DNA of 64,000 nucleotides, from NCBI RefSeq assembly GCF_028583425.1, contig NC_072791.1, forward strand, positions 43,221,368 through 43,285,367, written 5' to 3'. The DNA comes from Eublepharis macularius (Eukaryota; Chordata; Lepidosauria; Squamata; Eublepharidae). The notes under the pieces are model-generated. The model had not been told where the DNA came from. It saw only the letters and a program-made list of their open reading frames with translations, and did not search any database. The position numbers were made by a program, and so were the translations under genes. Positions 33,701 through 48,700 of the stretch are shown one piece after another (position 1 is the first letter of the stretch; each line of letters opens with the position of its first letter).

Positions 33701-36700
33701 TAAATGAGATAGAGCTATTTTCATTGTAAATTTGGAAAGTTCTTGTCATGGATGCTAGAAGAGTCACGCGATGTCTAATAATAGTGCAGTAGAATATGAA
33801 CTCTTCATGAAATAATACAGGAGCACATTCCAAGTGTCTGAATATTAAAGAGGAACAAAATGAGGGGTAGAGTTCTGAGATAATACTCCTTCATTCTAAA
33901 GAGGTGAGCGATCACTTCACCTGTAGCTTGAAGTACTCAGTTTTACCACCTTAGAATTCTGCCATCTCATTCTGCTGCATCAGGTTTTGGGATGTCTTCC
34001 TTGAATGGTTTAGTTGTATTCTTCCAAGTAATTACTTGCCATTCTGGTTACCTGTCTGCCATTGATACCATTTTCTTGGGTCAAGGGAGGCACTTGGCTT
34101 TTCCTGGGAATGGAGGCCAGTCTCAGGAAAAGATTCTTTATCTTCCGCTCTCCAGGAAGCCAAGTAAGGCAGTGGTTATAGAATCATAGTGTCGTAAGGT
34201 TGGAAGGGATCTCTAGGATCATCTAGTCCAACCCCCAGCACAATGCAGGAAATTCACAAATACCTGCCCCCCCCCCCACGCATGCATATGCCCAGTGACC
34301 CTTACTCCATGCCAACAATGGCAAAGATGGCAAAACACCATCAGGATCACTAGCCAAACTGGCCTGGGGAAAATTGCTACCTGACCCCAAGGTGGTGATC
34401 GGCCTTACCCTTGGCATATAGGAAGGGGCTACGAGAACTAAGCACTGATGTAGCCTTTCTGGCTCTTCCTCTCGCAAACTGCCTAGGTTCACAGAATAAG
34501 CATTGCTGTCGGATGGCCATCTAGCCTCTGCTTAAAAACCTTCAAAGAAGGAGAGCCCATCACCTCTTGAGGAAGCCTGTTCCACTGAGGGACTGCTCTA
34601 ACTGTCAAGAAGTTCTTCCTAATCACCTAGTGGCAATCAGTAGGCTGTCACCTTGTTAATCTATGCACTAGCTAATTAAAACAATTCAAGTGTAAAAATA
34701 TTTAAAAGCAAATAAGAAAAAGCCTAGCCAAATAGGCTAGTTAAATAGCAAATCTTACCAAAATATAGCATCAGAATAAGCAAAACAGTATCAAATAAAC
34801 TGGGGTTTTTTATTGTATCAAAGTAAAAAACAGGGATACAAAAAGAAAGAAAGAAAGGGAGGGAAAAGTTAAGGTCAAAAAATTTTTTCTGTGACTTATC
34901 GCTACAAGAGTTCTCAGAATATTTTTCAATATTTGTACACATAGCAATAAAAATTGCAACTGTTAAGTCCCATTACTATATACTACACATACTTTGCGCC
35001 TCCCACCTCCTTCCCCATACTTAGTAATAAAAAATTAATAATCAAAAAGGAAAAACTCCTCATTCCATTATTACTACACTGTTTCATCTTATCTCTTTAT
35101 GTAACTGATTAATATAGCAATCCTCTGTACTTATCCCTAACTTTATCAATGTTTCCATATCTACATACTATTTTAGCAATTATAGATTTGATTATATATT
35201 CATACATTTTCCCCCTTGTCAGACTGTAACCTCTTATCCACTATATACAGTAAGTCAGTATGTGATCTTATTCCAATTTATAAAACTGCGACATCTTATT
35301 TATTCTATTCTTTATAAGCAAAATAATTCCCCCGTTTCCCTTCAAATTCTCTTACTGGTCTTCTATTTATATAACTCGTCAATTTTGCCATCACCACATA
35401 TTCTGCCATCTTGTCTTTCCAGATTTCCTTGGTTGGGCATTCATCTTCTTTCCATGTACTTGCAAATGTCACTCTTGCCACCGTCAACAAATGTCTGAAT
35501 AATTCATGTAATGTTTTATCAATATTTTCTGGTACTATTCCCAGCAGCATAGTCTGGGGTTTCAAGGCAAAATCTAGTTTTAAATTTTTTTGCATCTCAG
35601 CATGAGTGTCTTTCCAAATTTTTTTACTTTTTTTGCATGTCCACCACATATGATAAAAAGAGCCATCCGCTTCTTCACATTTCCAACATGACCCTATATA
35701 TTTCTTGTCCATTTTCTCAATATCCTTTGGCATGATATACCATCTGAAAAACATCTTATACCAGGTTTCCCTTAGTGTTTGACTTGCCATGAACTTTATA
35801 CCCTTTGTCCGAAGATTCCCCACTGTTGAAATGTTATTTCTTCTCCACAAATAAATTGTTGAAAGCACTGTAAGAAAGGTAACTTTTCATCCCCTTCTGA
35901 AGAGAGCAAAGATTGTGCCTGCCAAATGTCCAATGCAAGGGAGTTTCAAAGAGCAGGAATCACAACTGAAAAAGCCCTGGTCTTTGCTGAGGACAGTTTA
36001 GCTTCAGCAAATGGTAGTACCTGGAAAAGACATTAGCTGACATATTTTGGTAGAAGAGCTCATAAACGTCCCATAACCTTACAAAGCAATAGGAAAGAAA
36101 CTGGCACATCCAGCCAGATGTGAAGGCAAGTAGTCCAGCACTCTCTCATTTTATACAGTTTGGATTCTTCCCTGAAGGGTTAAGAGCTTTCAGAGGATAA
36201 AAAAGTAAAGAGCTCTATATGTGGATCTGCTCTATACATGGATCTGCATAACTTGAACTTCAGATACTTACCTATTGCAATTGTTACTCACCCCAGCACA
36301 GTGGAAACTCTCAAGGCAGCTTCAAATGCATATTTAAGAATTTTTCTGGTGGGTAGCTATGTTGGTCTGTAGTAGAAGAGCAAGATTTGGGTCCAGTAGC
36401 ACCTGAAAGGCCAACTATATTTTCAGGGCATGAGCTTGCAATAGTCAGAGCTCCTTTCATCTGATGAATGAAACTGCTGGACCCAAATCTTGCTCTTCTA
36501 TTTAAGAATGGAGTGGGGATTGGTATGTGTGTTGAGTGCATGAAAATGGGAGTGAGAAGCTGCAATGAATTCAGATAAGTTATTCTGGAGTAAGATTATG
36601 TGTGGGGCATGTAGTGTAAAGAGAGATCGTTGTCATCAACCAGGGTTGCAAGTAATTCTTCACAGGTTATACAGCCTCTTCCTGTCCCGCTGGTATGGAT

Positions 36701-39700
36701 TATTTCTCCCCTTGCAGCCTTGGAACCTGGAGCAAAACCTCCGTGGTGTAGGCCTGTAAAAAAAGAGACAAGTGGCAGAGGGAAAACTGAAAGAGCCACA
36801 AGGCATGCATGGCACATGAGACTGGTCTGCTTGCCTTGAGACAGTTGATGTGCTGTGCAGGTGACTTGGCAAATGGCTACTTGCAAGCATGTTGTTACCA
36901 GGAAGGTTACCACATTGAACCCTGTTTACTGAGGCTTCTGAAATAAATAGTAGAATCCTAGCTCTTTCATGTTCAGAGCTTTCTCATTTTAATTTTGAAA
37001 ACTCATTTTCTCCTCTTACTGCCTGGGATGTTTTGAACTCCAAGTGAACTTGGTTCTTCATGCTTTGAGGTTCTTGGGGGATTTTATACTTAATTACCTG
37101 ACAGAATATTGCTCTTTGATGTCCTTCACTTGTCTTTGTGAGATCTGGTATTGATATATTCATTTAAAGGACTGTTAATTTTGGAATAAATGGATGAGAA
37201 TCAGTATGTGATTCTTGTGTTAAATTATTATTTGGGCTACAGGTCTGTTATTTTATAGTTAACCAAATACATTCAGAAACCAGGGCTGTTGCTTAAAGCG
37301 ATACCTTACTGGGCAGTATATAAATCGTTGACTAATATTTCTGTCTTGGTTATTATGCTGTGCTTTAACTTTTGTAAACAGCTTTGTGAATGATTTCTGG
37401 GGAAGAGCATTATAAAAAATCCTTTAAATAAATATCTGAGTTCCAGCACAAAAGTTCCTAACTCTCACACATCTACATTGCTTCAGCATCCATAAAGCTG
37501 ATGCTGAGCAGTTTTTTTTTTTTAAACGTATCTGGTTGCTGAATTGAGGTGCCGGGTTTCATGAAGCCTAGGAGGAAAGCACTGAAATGTACTTAAAATT
37601 TCACTTTTAAAATTCTTTTAACTAATGAAAATAAAAAAAACCGAGTCGCAACAAATACAGTATGTGTAATCTAATTGCAAGGAATTCCTTATAATCAAAA
37701 CACACTGAAACAAAAACTTTTAAATTGTTATCCCTGTTTCCGAAATAGGTGGTGACCTGGTCTAGATCCCATAAAATTGTTCCCCTTGCATTTTCCTCTT
37801 CTGTGGTCACTTCCTCTGCTGCTAGCTACCTGCACAAGGTCAGTGTTTTTCAAGGAGACCTTACTTGTGTGGAAGTGCTAGTGGCAGAGGAAGTGAGTAC
37901 CTCAGTGGAGGAAAGCTTCTGCAGCATCAGAAAGAAGCACATGGGGAACAATACAGGATCCCAGCCCATATCTTTGCCAAACACTCTTAGCCACTGCATT
38001 CCTTCTCTAAATATACTTCATAATATTGGCTCTTCCTGCAATTTTTCAAGTCTTAAATAGCCATCTCACATTCCGATGTTTTGACTTAGCATTTGCAGAT
38101 TTGGATGTGGTGTGGGTTTTTTTGCAGTATTTAATAAATTATGAAGTAAGTCAGGTTTTATAAATTGACCCAATAAGATGCATATGCTGTCAGGTTTAAT
38201 AGTAGTACTTCAAAAAAATTAATCAAGTACCTTCTCTCAAAATGCTGTATTTACACTCTCACATTATCTCCATCCTTTGTCTTGCTGTTTTTATCAGTCT
38301 AACTGATTTTATATAGTTGGTAACATATATGGGTATGGTACCAACAGTATTAGACTTCATAATTATTTTTCCTTCAATTTCCATGTAGGGATGCTGCTTA
38401 AAAGATTATAAGTCAAGGTTCAGCAATATAAGCTGCCTTGTCATTTTTTTCCCTTTGGAGGATGCCAATAGTGGCATCTTCTAAGTTTAACTAGAGCTCA
38501 TAGTTTTTTACAGATGGTCCTTCATGTTCTTTCCACCAACATTTCAAATTCTGACTGCAATTGTTTTCATTTCTAAATTATTAAATTGGTTGAGACAAAA
38601 TATCTCTTCATTGAGGTACTGGTACTTTTGAAGCTCTATATTTCCTCTTGATTTAGATTATAGCAGTGTATCTTCCATCAATAACTACATCTCAGTATCT
38701 GATTAAAGCATAATTGGAGTTAAAAATGAAGGCCGAACTACACATTACACTGGTGATCCTTGATCAGTTCTACCAGTGTATGTCTCTGACCCTTAAAAGC
38801 AGCTGAGAGAGAGGGAGGAGGGTGGCAATACAGATCCAAGCAGTAGTGCAATGGTAGGGGTTAAATCTGTCCAGCTTTTATGTTTTTTTAAAATGCCAAC
38901 ACAAGCAGAAGTCTGAAATAGACAAAAGGATTTGAGTTGTATTTGTCCATGGCCGATTCCAGATGGGCACAAATAGAGCGAGTGCTTTCGCTTTTTCAGC
39001 GACCTCACTCGTAAAAACCCGCAATTTCCCGTCCCAGCTTACCTGCGGTCCATGGCGCTCAGTTGCGCTCTATAAGCGGAAGGTATGAACGCGGTATTGC
39101 AGGTTTGCACACTTCTGGACGCTTCGTCGCCGCGGAGAGGCCCTCCCCTTTCCCTCCTTGCTTTGCCGGCCGGCCGGCAACAATATTCCCTTAATTTTTT
39201 TTTTAAAACCGGGCGCCATTTGTGCAGTCGCATGTTTGCGCACATCAAACTGCGCAAATGCGCACAAACGCACAAAAGTGCACAAAAGTCGACGCTGCAT
39301 ATTCGCATACCTGCGCATTTGCGCATTTGCACAAAACGCGTAAAAAATTGTTTTTAAAAAAACCAAAATGCAAACCAATGAATGCCCCCGACGTCAACTG
39401 TGACAGGGAGGAAACAACCAATCCCGGGTACCTCAGTTGGCCGTGCGAACATCCGGAAGCGGGACGGCATGGCACGCTGCGAGACAAAGCGGATGGAGAC
39501 GAAAGTGAACGCGTGGCCGGTAAGCGATTATTTCCGCAGAAAAACCGCAATTTCTGGCCATCTGGAATCGGCCCATGTTGAAGAACTGTAATTACCTAAT
39601 ACTGTAAATTGTCTTATACAGTTACTTGAAACATTTTGAATGAGTAACTAAAGCCATCATTATTCTGAAAGACAAAATTTTTCATATAAACTTCTATGTA

Positions 39701-42700
39701 TAAATAAATAAAGGGGATGGACAGGGAACAGATTGTTCTTCCTCTACCTCTTCCAGTGTCTCTAAACAAAGACTGCATTCAGACATGACAAACTTCTGCT
39801 TCTAATGGGCACAAACACAACTTGTTTGTTGTGTTGACTCACAGAACCTCCAAAGTTAATATAATACATAGATTCTTGGCTTAATTTTAATATCTCACTT
39901 TGCTTGTGTCCTCTTAAACACTAGAGTCTAGACTGATTGTCTTTAAAATGTAGTCTTTATACATCAAGAGAGACTGCTGAATGGGCCTGTGGTTCTTGAA
40001 TCTCAGATGGGATAGCTTTGAAAAGGAGCTCTGAAAATGCCTACTGTTAGACAGAAAACTGTAGAGTTTGTTAGCTGACTTTCAGTTCTGTATTCCCTGA
40101 TACATGAAATTATATTGTTTATATGCAGTTTTGACAATCACTTCAGAAAACTACACTGATGTATGGAAATCTGCTTGATAAATGTAGTTATTTGAATTTT
40201 TTTTCTCAGTCCAAAGAGCAACACTGGTCTGATCAGGAGCCTGGAAGCCAGCTCTAATGATGGCTTGCTCAGCTTTAGCAAATCATTTGAACACTGAATC
40301 ATTTTCTCTTGTAAAAGAAAAAGCTTATGTTCCAAACAGGGTGAAAGAATCCTAGGTAATTAGTCCTCTGACTCTAGATTCTAATTCTTCTAAAATTCTA
40401 GAATTTAGATTCTAGAATCTAGATTCTAACGCACACAACCCCGGTCCTTTACATGGTTGGCACTTAGGAATTTTAAATATTTTTTCAACTTTGTCTCACA
40501 TGCAACAGTATTTGGCATGTATAGGATCCATTCCTTATGGGAAAACCAGTCTAGTTTGTTGTTTTTTAAACAACCCAGTGAGGCACGTTATGCGTGTATT
40601 TGATTGACTGATAGATAATATTCACCCTTCTTAATGCTGTATTCCATGTTTCAGGTCATTTACAGCAAATACACAGACCTTGTTCCAAAGGAAGTTATGA
40701 ATGTGGATGACCCTGAGCTGCAAAGGCCTGATGACGAAGCTGTCAGAGAGGTATTGTGGCCAGTGATGCACATTACTGTAGGAGCTACTTGTAACTTGTT
40801 CAAGTGCTTAATGTAACATTTTTGATTGCAGCTTACAGAAAAGACTCGATCAGCCTTAGAAAAATCTGTCTCCCAGAAAATTGCAGCAGCCATGCCAGTC
40901 CGAGCAGCTGATAAACTAGCTCCAGCTCAGTATATCCGGTATGGGATTCTTTGGGGATTGTTCAAAGCATTTTTTGTATACACATTTTAATATAAGCCCT
41001 TCTTGTAAATCTGAAAACATAAAAGATTATCTGAGGGCATGAGCAGCAACACCACTGTTAAGAAGTTATTGCTGGTTAATAAAATGTGGTATTATCACAA
41101 AGAACATGATGTACTTGGCTACGCTGAGAAAACAGTGTGGCTATGTGCATTTTCTCGGCTTTTTTCAGATTATGAACTTTCCCTCAACAATTATATGGTA
41201 GATCTTTCTGATCCATAAACAGTGAATAGCATAATGTCTATGAATTACCTTCCAAGTTACAGGTCTGAAATGTAGGGCATCCAGCTGGAAAGACTTATAA
41301 TCTCCTACCTGGTAGGAATTGGAACATCAGTTTCTGTTCTGTGACTGAAACTTAGTCAAAGTAAGCACAGTTAAAACACTCGGCTTCACTTTTGTGTATT
41401 AATTTCTGCATCCTCTTTTGAGTTGTATTTTAGGCATTCTGATGTGTTTTAGCTGGCCAAATAGATAAGCAGATTCACCAAGTGTAGGTTCTGTACTGAC
41501 AGCTGGATCTACTGGTTTTTGTCAGATATACACCATCACAACAGGGCGTGGCCTTCAACTCTGGTGCAAAACAGAGAGTTATTAGAATGGTGGAAATGCA
41601 GAAGGATCCCATGGAACCGCCAAGATTCAAGTGAGTACCTGCAATCTCTTAATACTTACATCATAAAAAAGAGTTGGAAAAATTGGGATTTTAAAGTACT
41701 GATCATATTATGTTTTCATGCATTAGGATTAACAAGAAAATCCCTCGTGGTCCACCATCTCCCCCAGCTCCTGTAATGCACTCTCCTAGCAGAAAGGTAA
41801 GGGCTTCCCTCCACCCTGTTTTTTAATTTTCTTTTTGAGACCTGTTAACTACCAGGTGATATAAAAACATTGGGTGCATTGTTTCAAGAGACCTTGTGTT
41901 GAGGGCCATTGGGAGTCTGTCTTCCTGTGAGGATCTGCCAAGCAACTCTCAAAAGACTTCACTGTGGGCAGTAAAGGAACTTTATTGAAAAGCTGCTAGT
42001 ATCATGAGCCTACTCCATCTTTGCCAGGAATAACGTTCACATGCAAGCATCAAACGTATATAGGCTTTCAAAGCGTGAGCAAATCCTAAGATCCTCCTTG
42101 CCCCCCAGTCGAACAGTTAGCTAGGCTAGGCTTAGCGGGAAAACATCTAGGCAGGAAAACAGGAGACCTGATGTATGGGATTTCCAAGGTCGTGGTGTCT
42201 AGGAACTACTGGGTGCAGTCCAGAAGAGCATACAGATAACAGCAGGAACAAACGCCTCCTTTGCTTAGTTTCACATCTCAAGTCTGAAAGGCAAGGTAAT
42301 TGACAGTTGCAGTCCAGGCAAAGAATAGCCTCAGCCTTTAACCATAATCATAACATCAAGCATTAGACTACAAACATAACAGCAGTGAACAGCAGGGTAT
42401 GGCAGGTGATGCTGAGCACCTGACACTTCCCCTATCTCTAGGAAATTATATACAGCTTCAGAAAAGATGTGAAATGGGGGTGGGTTTGGATGCTCAATAA
42501 AACTTTTCTTTTGTGGAGCCTTTGGTTTATCCTGTTTCATGCTCAGAATCTAACTCACTGGTAGGATCCAATGGAGCATTGCCACAGACAGAAGGATTTC
42601 TGTTCACAAAGCACAACATTCTTGCCTCCTGCTGCAGCATAAATGCCTTTGCATTTTGGGCTGCCGTGGAACAGAGGAGGTGAGAAAATTGCACCCATTG

Positions 42701-45700
42701 TCAGCAGAAATGCTTCATTGCATCCAAACCAATTATAATCTTTGTGGTCAGTTTTTCTCTAGCTCAAACGGGCTGTTGTGGTGTGACTTGCTTGCTTGAG
42801 AAATCTGAAACTGTCTTTCAATAGGTACCTTGTTTATTTCTGTTAAAGGCTTTGGGGAGTATGGTGTGGTTTAGAGAAGCACAGCATGTCCTGGGGGCTT
42901 CTGCTTTCTGAAGCTGCTTGCAGAAATGTCCCTGAGGTGTAACTTAATCTATTTTCCTGGGGTGAGGTGGGGAAAGCTCCCAGTTGGGGACCAGAATTTT
43001 CTTGGAAAACCTTTGGATTTCTTGCCTAGAAGTTTCTGAGAAGAGCCTGATAACCAGGGCTTATAAAGTAACACTTCTATTCAGAATTGCTTCAGATAAT
43101 TTCGCTTTTAGTTTTAGCTTTACGGAAGATATCGCTTGAATGCACGTGACAGTTGCCGCAAGAACAGTTTTGCAGTGTGTGTTTCATTGATGCTGTATTT
43201 GGCCTTTCAAAATACTCTGCTGCTGTATTTCAGAATGGAGGCGGGGATCCCCTCCTCAGGTGGTAAAAATCTAAAGTCTTCTACCTTTCCTTTGTTCAGA
43301 TGACCGTGAAGGAGCAACAAGAATGGAAGATTCCTCCTTGTATTTCAAACTGGAAAAATGCAAAGGTAATTAACTTGTCAGAACATCCTCTCAAATGTTG
43401 CATCCTGCTGGGAGATTCCTCAGAAATGTAATTTGAATATGTTACTTTAAAATCTCTAGAGCTGAGTAAACCAGATGCTTTCAGAAAGGGGATTGCAATA
43501 ACATGACTTAACTGTTCTCTTCCCTATGTATTAGGGCTGCCAGTGTGACAGGAGAAAGACTATGCCAAATGGTATATTGCTGTTTTGCCAGACACAAATG
43601 TGGTTGAACACAGTAGTGTCTGTAACTGATATATGTCCACAGTAGGGCATGAAACCAATTTGATCTTCTGTTCTTGAACCTTAAGCAAAAAGAAACTGCT
43701 GCATAACTATAAATACTGCCTTAGACTAGAGTGAATTGGGTTTGGTTCTCCACTTAGCTGTGAAAAGTATACAGTAACCTTGGGTCCGGCACATGCTTGG
43801 CTGGATCCAGTGGCACATTTCCACAGGTGCAAGGACTTCTGCCAGGAATGCAACTTTTAAGGCTCCTCCCTTCTGTGGCAGCCCAAAATGGCCCCTAACA
43901 TCCTGCTCCTGAGAGAAAGGGAGACCCCAGGAGCAGGAGTCGAGGGTCTGCTTTGGGCTGCCACAGGAAGGGGAAGCCGTGCTCCAGCATGCCGTTGGAT
44001 CCACCTCTTTGTCAATGACAAGAGCAGAGCATCAATCCTGAATGTTGTAAGGATAACGTGGAAGAGAGAAGATGCGAGCCACTTAGAGCAGTGTTTCCTA
44101 ATCTATTTTCTATGGAGGAACCCCAAATTAATTTTTTCAGTTCCAAGCAACCCCTACCTATGAAAATGTTTACAGGCAAGAAGAAGTTGATGGCAGGGAG
44201 TGAATTCAAGTACTGCTAAATTATCGTCAAGAAAACTTATTTGAAACACTGCTGTGCTTACTAACCGTGATAATTTGAGGAATATTTGGAATTTTTCATG
44301 GTGTCTCAAAATTTTTATTTATTTATTCCACGATTTCTTGTGGAACCCCTAACAGTGTTCTTGTTGGGAGATGCTAGATTAGAGTTTTGGGAGAAAGGCT
44401 GGGGTATAATTGAAGAAAATACGTTAATAAATAAAAATAGACTAATAGCCCATCTAGTCCAGCATCCAGTTAATGTTGATCTACTGCTCACCTCTTCATT
44501 GATCTTGAATTCTGTTGTTATGGAGAAAGGGAGAAAAAGTTCTCTAGCTTTTTTCTCCACCCATCTATAATTTTATAAACCTACCTCACTCCATTTGCCC
44601 AGATAACCTTCTCATTGTTTGAGTTCATCATCTGAGGAGTATGATGTTCCATATGAAAGCTTACTTATGATATTTATAGTCCATCTTTCTCACTGAGACT
44701 CAAGGTGGACTACATAGTGTGATTTAGCACAGTCATTTAAAGGTCATTTAAATAAACAATGTAATAGGATCCGTAAATGCAAATTTACAAAGGTTTTAAA
44801 CCAGCAGAAATCTAATACAAAGTTGAAGAAATGTTGAAACAGAGCATAAGCAATTGTAAGACTGGTACGTTAAACAACATTAAACAACATACAACTACCT
44901 GGTATGCCACAATAAGCCAGATTTCAACTGCCACAACTACCTTTATCTTTTTTGGCCAGAGTGACTTTCTTCTCTCATGTAAGGGCTCTTTGTCTTATTG
45001 AGAGAGAACAGGATTTTTAGCAATTCAGTGCTTTGATGGAAAGGAGAGCAGTGACAAATTTCTGTGGCTGTTTTGATCCTCCTTTTTTAAAGGTTCAGTT
45101 TGGGGGTCTTACGAACCAAGACAGCACCACTTTTAAAACCATTAAATGTGCTAGCCACAAGTGCAGATATTTTATGTAAGAAATCCATGAAACCTCATTT
45201 AAGTACAGAGGTCATAGAAATATGGTTACTGTTCCCAAATCTAATACATAGAAGGTTATTCCCATTTATATGAGATGTGCATGGGACTGCAGCTTCATTA
45301 AAATATTCAGATGAGAATGTGAGAACAGCCTGTCTTAATTCATGTATTTGCTGGGATTCTCCAGAAATATGGAACGGGGTGGGTGAGTGATAATGTATCC
45401 TATAGAGAGGCAATTAAGAAATGTTAAGATAGCTTGAAACGGAGGAATGTCATCACTATCATTAGCAGGGATTTGGTGTATATTGCAAATGATTGTTGGC
45501 GTGGCAGTAAAGATTTCATTTTTTAAAAGTATTCTGAGCCAAAAATGCATTACTTAGTGCATCTGCCTAAGAGCCAGGTTCATAGGAACATGGTAGTGTT
45601 GAGTGAGGATTTGGGGCAGCTTTCCTAGCACACCACATTGCTTTGTGATGACTGAGCGTCTTACCTGTTTTCACTCCAGGGTTACACCATTCCGTTAGAC

Positions 45701-48700
45701 AAACGTCTGGCTGCAGATGGCAGAGGACTGCAGACTGTTCACATTAATGAAAACTTTGCCAAGTTGGCTGAAGCTCTCTACATTGCTGACAGAAAGGTCA
45801 GAACTTTGTTCTCCAATGCGACTTAGTATATAATTTATTTCCATGGAAGAATGAGAACAGCAGCCTCGTAGTCAGTGGCTTGGGAATAGAAAACTCTGCG
45901 ATAATAACGTAGACTTTGCACCAAAAAGGATCTGGCTGCTTGTGCATGGTTTTACATTACAACTTTTAGTGAGAGGTTCCACAACTATTTCTGCAGTGTT
46001 ACCCAGTTAGCCTACACCTGTATGCCTCTCTACTCTTGGAGCTTCCCCCTTATGTGTTGAGAACCCATGGACTTGCACCTGGGCAACTTTATAAAGGGGA
46101 CCACTGCCTAGTATACATCAGGATCTTGGATCTTAGTAGCACTTCGTATGGGAGTAGAGAGGTTTCTAAAAATAAGCAGGCAGAAAATAAGATACAATTA
46201 AAATGTTGGTTGTGAACAATAAAGATCAAGGGAATAGTGAGAAGCACCTAAGAATTAAACACACCTACAACTACATTCACACAGTAAAATATAAACCCTA
46301 TCACCAAAACAACACCTAGTAATCCAATATGAAACAAAAAGGGGACAAATAAAAAATACAAGCCTGTTACAAGAGTGATAATCCCAGAGGTCTGGCGTGA
46401 AGGAAAAGGAGGGCACACAGCAGTACTGTGTACCAGGAGACCGAAAAAGGCAATCAAGGAAGGAGTGGAAGAAGCAGCAAAGTAGAAACAAAGACCACAT
46501 CTCTGAAGATGCTGTGTAATGTCACAGGGGCAGTAGCGGGAAAGTTTGTGAAAAACTTCTGTGAAGTATGGGGGGAACTATATTTATACAGGAAAATGCT
46601 TGGATCATGATGATTAGGATGATCTTAAAGTGGAATTGGATTGGAGCCAAAGTGTTTGAATTCTGTTTAGAGATCTGAGTTTTAATACTTGGTGGGAAAA
46701 ATTGTCATGGCCACCTGATGAATCAGAGGTGAGTGACAAAAGAATGGGATTTGACAGAAAGGTATGTATGAGAGGTGATGATTGTATGATGGAGCCTGTT
46801 ATGCATTAGGGCTATTATCAGACCTGATTTCTTGAGATACAGCCAGAAATTTAGGCAGGGAGGAGGCTGATATGATGGCCTCCAAATAGACCCATTTACA
46901 GTAGGCTGCTTCCCTTTTGTTATGCTGTAAGTGCCTGTGGGCTGATGCAATTTTACTGGACCCCATGGATTTTATTGTACACATTTGTCATGGATCTCAG
47001 GGGATTCCAAGTGTGAAATGTGCATGAAGTTAGAACTTGGGAGGGAGGGGGAGTTCCTTACTCCGGGTCCCCTTGCCTTGGTGTTAGTTCCTCTTTGAAT
47101 TTTGTGCAGGCTCGTGAAGCTGTAGAGATGCGAGCCCAGGTGGAAAGGAAGATGGCCCAGAAAGAAAAAGAGAAACATGAAGAAAAACTCCGTGAAATGG
47201 CCCAGAAAGCCAGGGAGCGAAGAGCTGGAATCAAAACCCATGTGGAGAAGGGTAACAGCCCTGCTATATACCTGCTATGTCTGTCTAAAGATTTTTAAAA
47301 ATTTGAGTTTTAAAAGTTTAATGTCCTTTTGAGAACACTGCCAGAGTCTGCAGTTACTAAGGACTACTTCACCTTTTCTCTCTCAGAAATCTGCAGTTCT
47401 TTATGATAGGAATCATAATATGACATGATAAATGATATGCATAATACGATATGCAGGGTGCTCTTTATACAAAGAGTGTTATGTATGTTTATTTGGAAGT
47501 TGCACGGTTCAATGGCACTACCAGGGATGTCGAGGATTGTGGCCTTAAGCAAAATAACCTATCTTAGTGTTAGCTGTATACAATTTTGAATCTTAAATGT
47601 ACCCATACAGAGGATGGAGAAGCTAGAGAACGTGATGAAATCAGACATGACAGACGCAAAGACAGACAACATGACCGGAATCTTTCCAGAGCAGCCCCTG
47701 ACAAGAGGTAAGATGGGGAAAAGAAGTTTATTCAGCTGGTAATTCCATCTAGACAAGGGAAGTTTGGAGTATTCTGAAATAATATGCATACAGATCAAAT
47801 CCAACAAATAAACATCCCCATTATTGGCTTTCAGCGCTCAGTATGCCCAAAGAGTGAATTCCTGTAACACAGCAACTTCCTCAAAAATACATTGTGGCAT
47901 ACTACTGTTGTCAGAGTGGTCGAAGCGTGCTTTAGAAAATCCCAGCTCCTGTAGTGTCCTTTTGAGGAAGTCTTTAGACAAGGTGGCAAGGCTCTGTAAA
48001 ATGTCACTTTTTCCATTTCCCCCTACTCATACGAAGGCATGGTGTCATTTTGAAGATGGGAGTTAAGGTGTACCACATTTGCACACTACAGATGATGGGC
48101 ACTAAGGCAGTCCAAAATCACTGCTATTGCTTAGATAGCATGATTGTACCCTAGAACCTTGATTGAATGGGGAATGGGATTCCTGAAAGCAGTATACTGT
48201 GTGTACTTACATACATTCTTATTACAAGTATGATGTCTGTGTGAAGAACACTGTTCTTCCTCCCTTGTTGACTTTTTTCCCCAGGCTCACTCTTGGTCTT
48301 CATCTTTTCTGGCAGCCAGACAACCCAGCCATCTTCAAATTCTGGGAATTATGTGCTGTTCTGTCTTTGCAGAGTCTCAAGCTCTTGGAAGGGGGAAAAT
48401 CTCATTTAAATGATTGAAATCAATCAAGTTTTCCATCTGTAATTCATAAATTCTCAGAGCAAGCATACTTGCTGATTGCTAGTACAATCACTACACAATC
48501 GAGCATTATACTACCTGGAACAACATGCACAACTTCTTATCCTGCAAACCCTCCCCTACCCAGTCTTTCAAATAAAGGAACTATTTATCTGGTGCAGGCA
48601 GGGGGGCAATTGTGAAATCAACTTCTGTTGGGTTGTGTCTGTGCACATGAAAGGCAGGATTACTTACTTGGAGTCTAAGGCCAGGATCCAAAGAATAACA

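Noticed and set aside
39039..39591. Many open frames of 60-119 codons on both strands
   Set aside because: All lie inside the GC-rich inverted-repeat element, overlap one another and repeat the same short words. None looks like a transposase.
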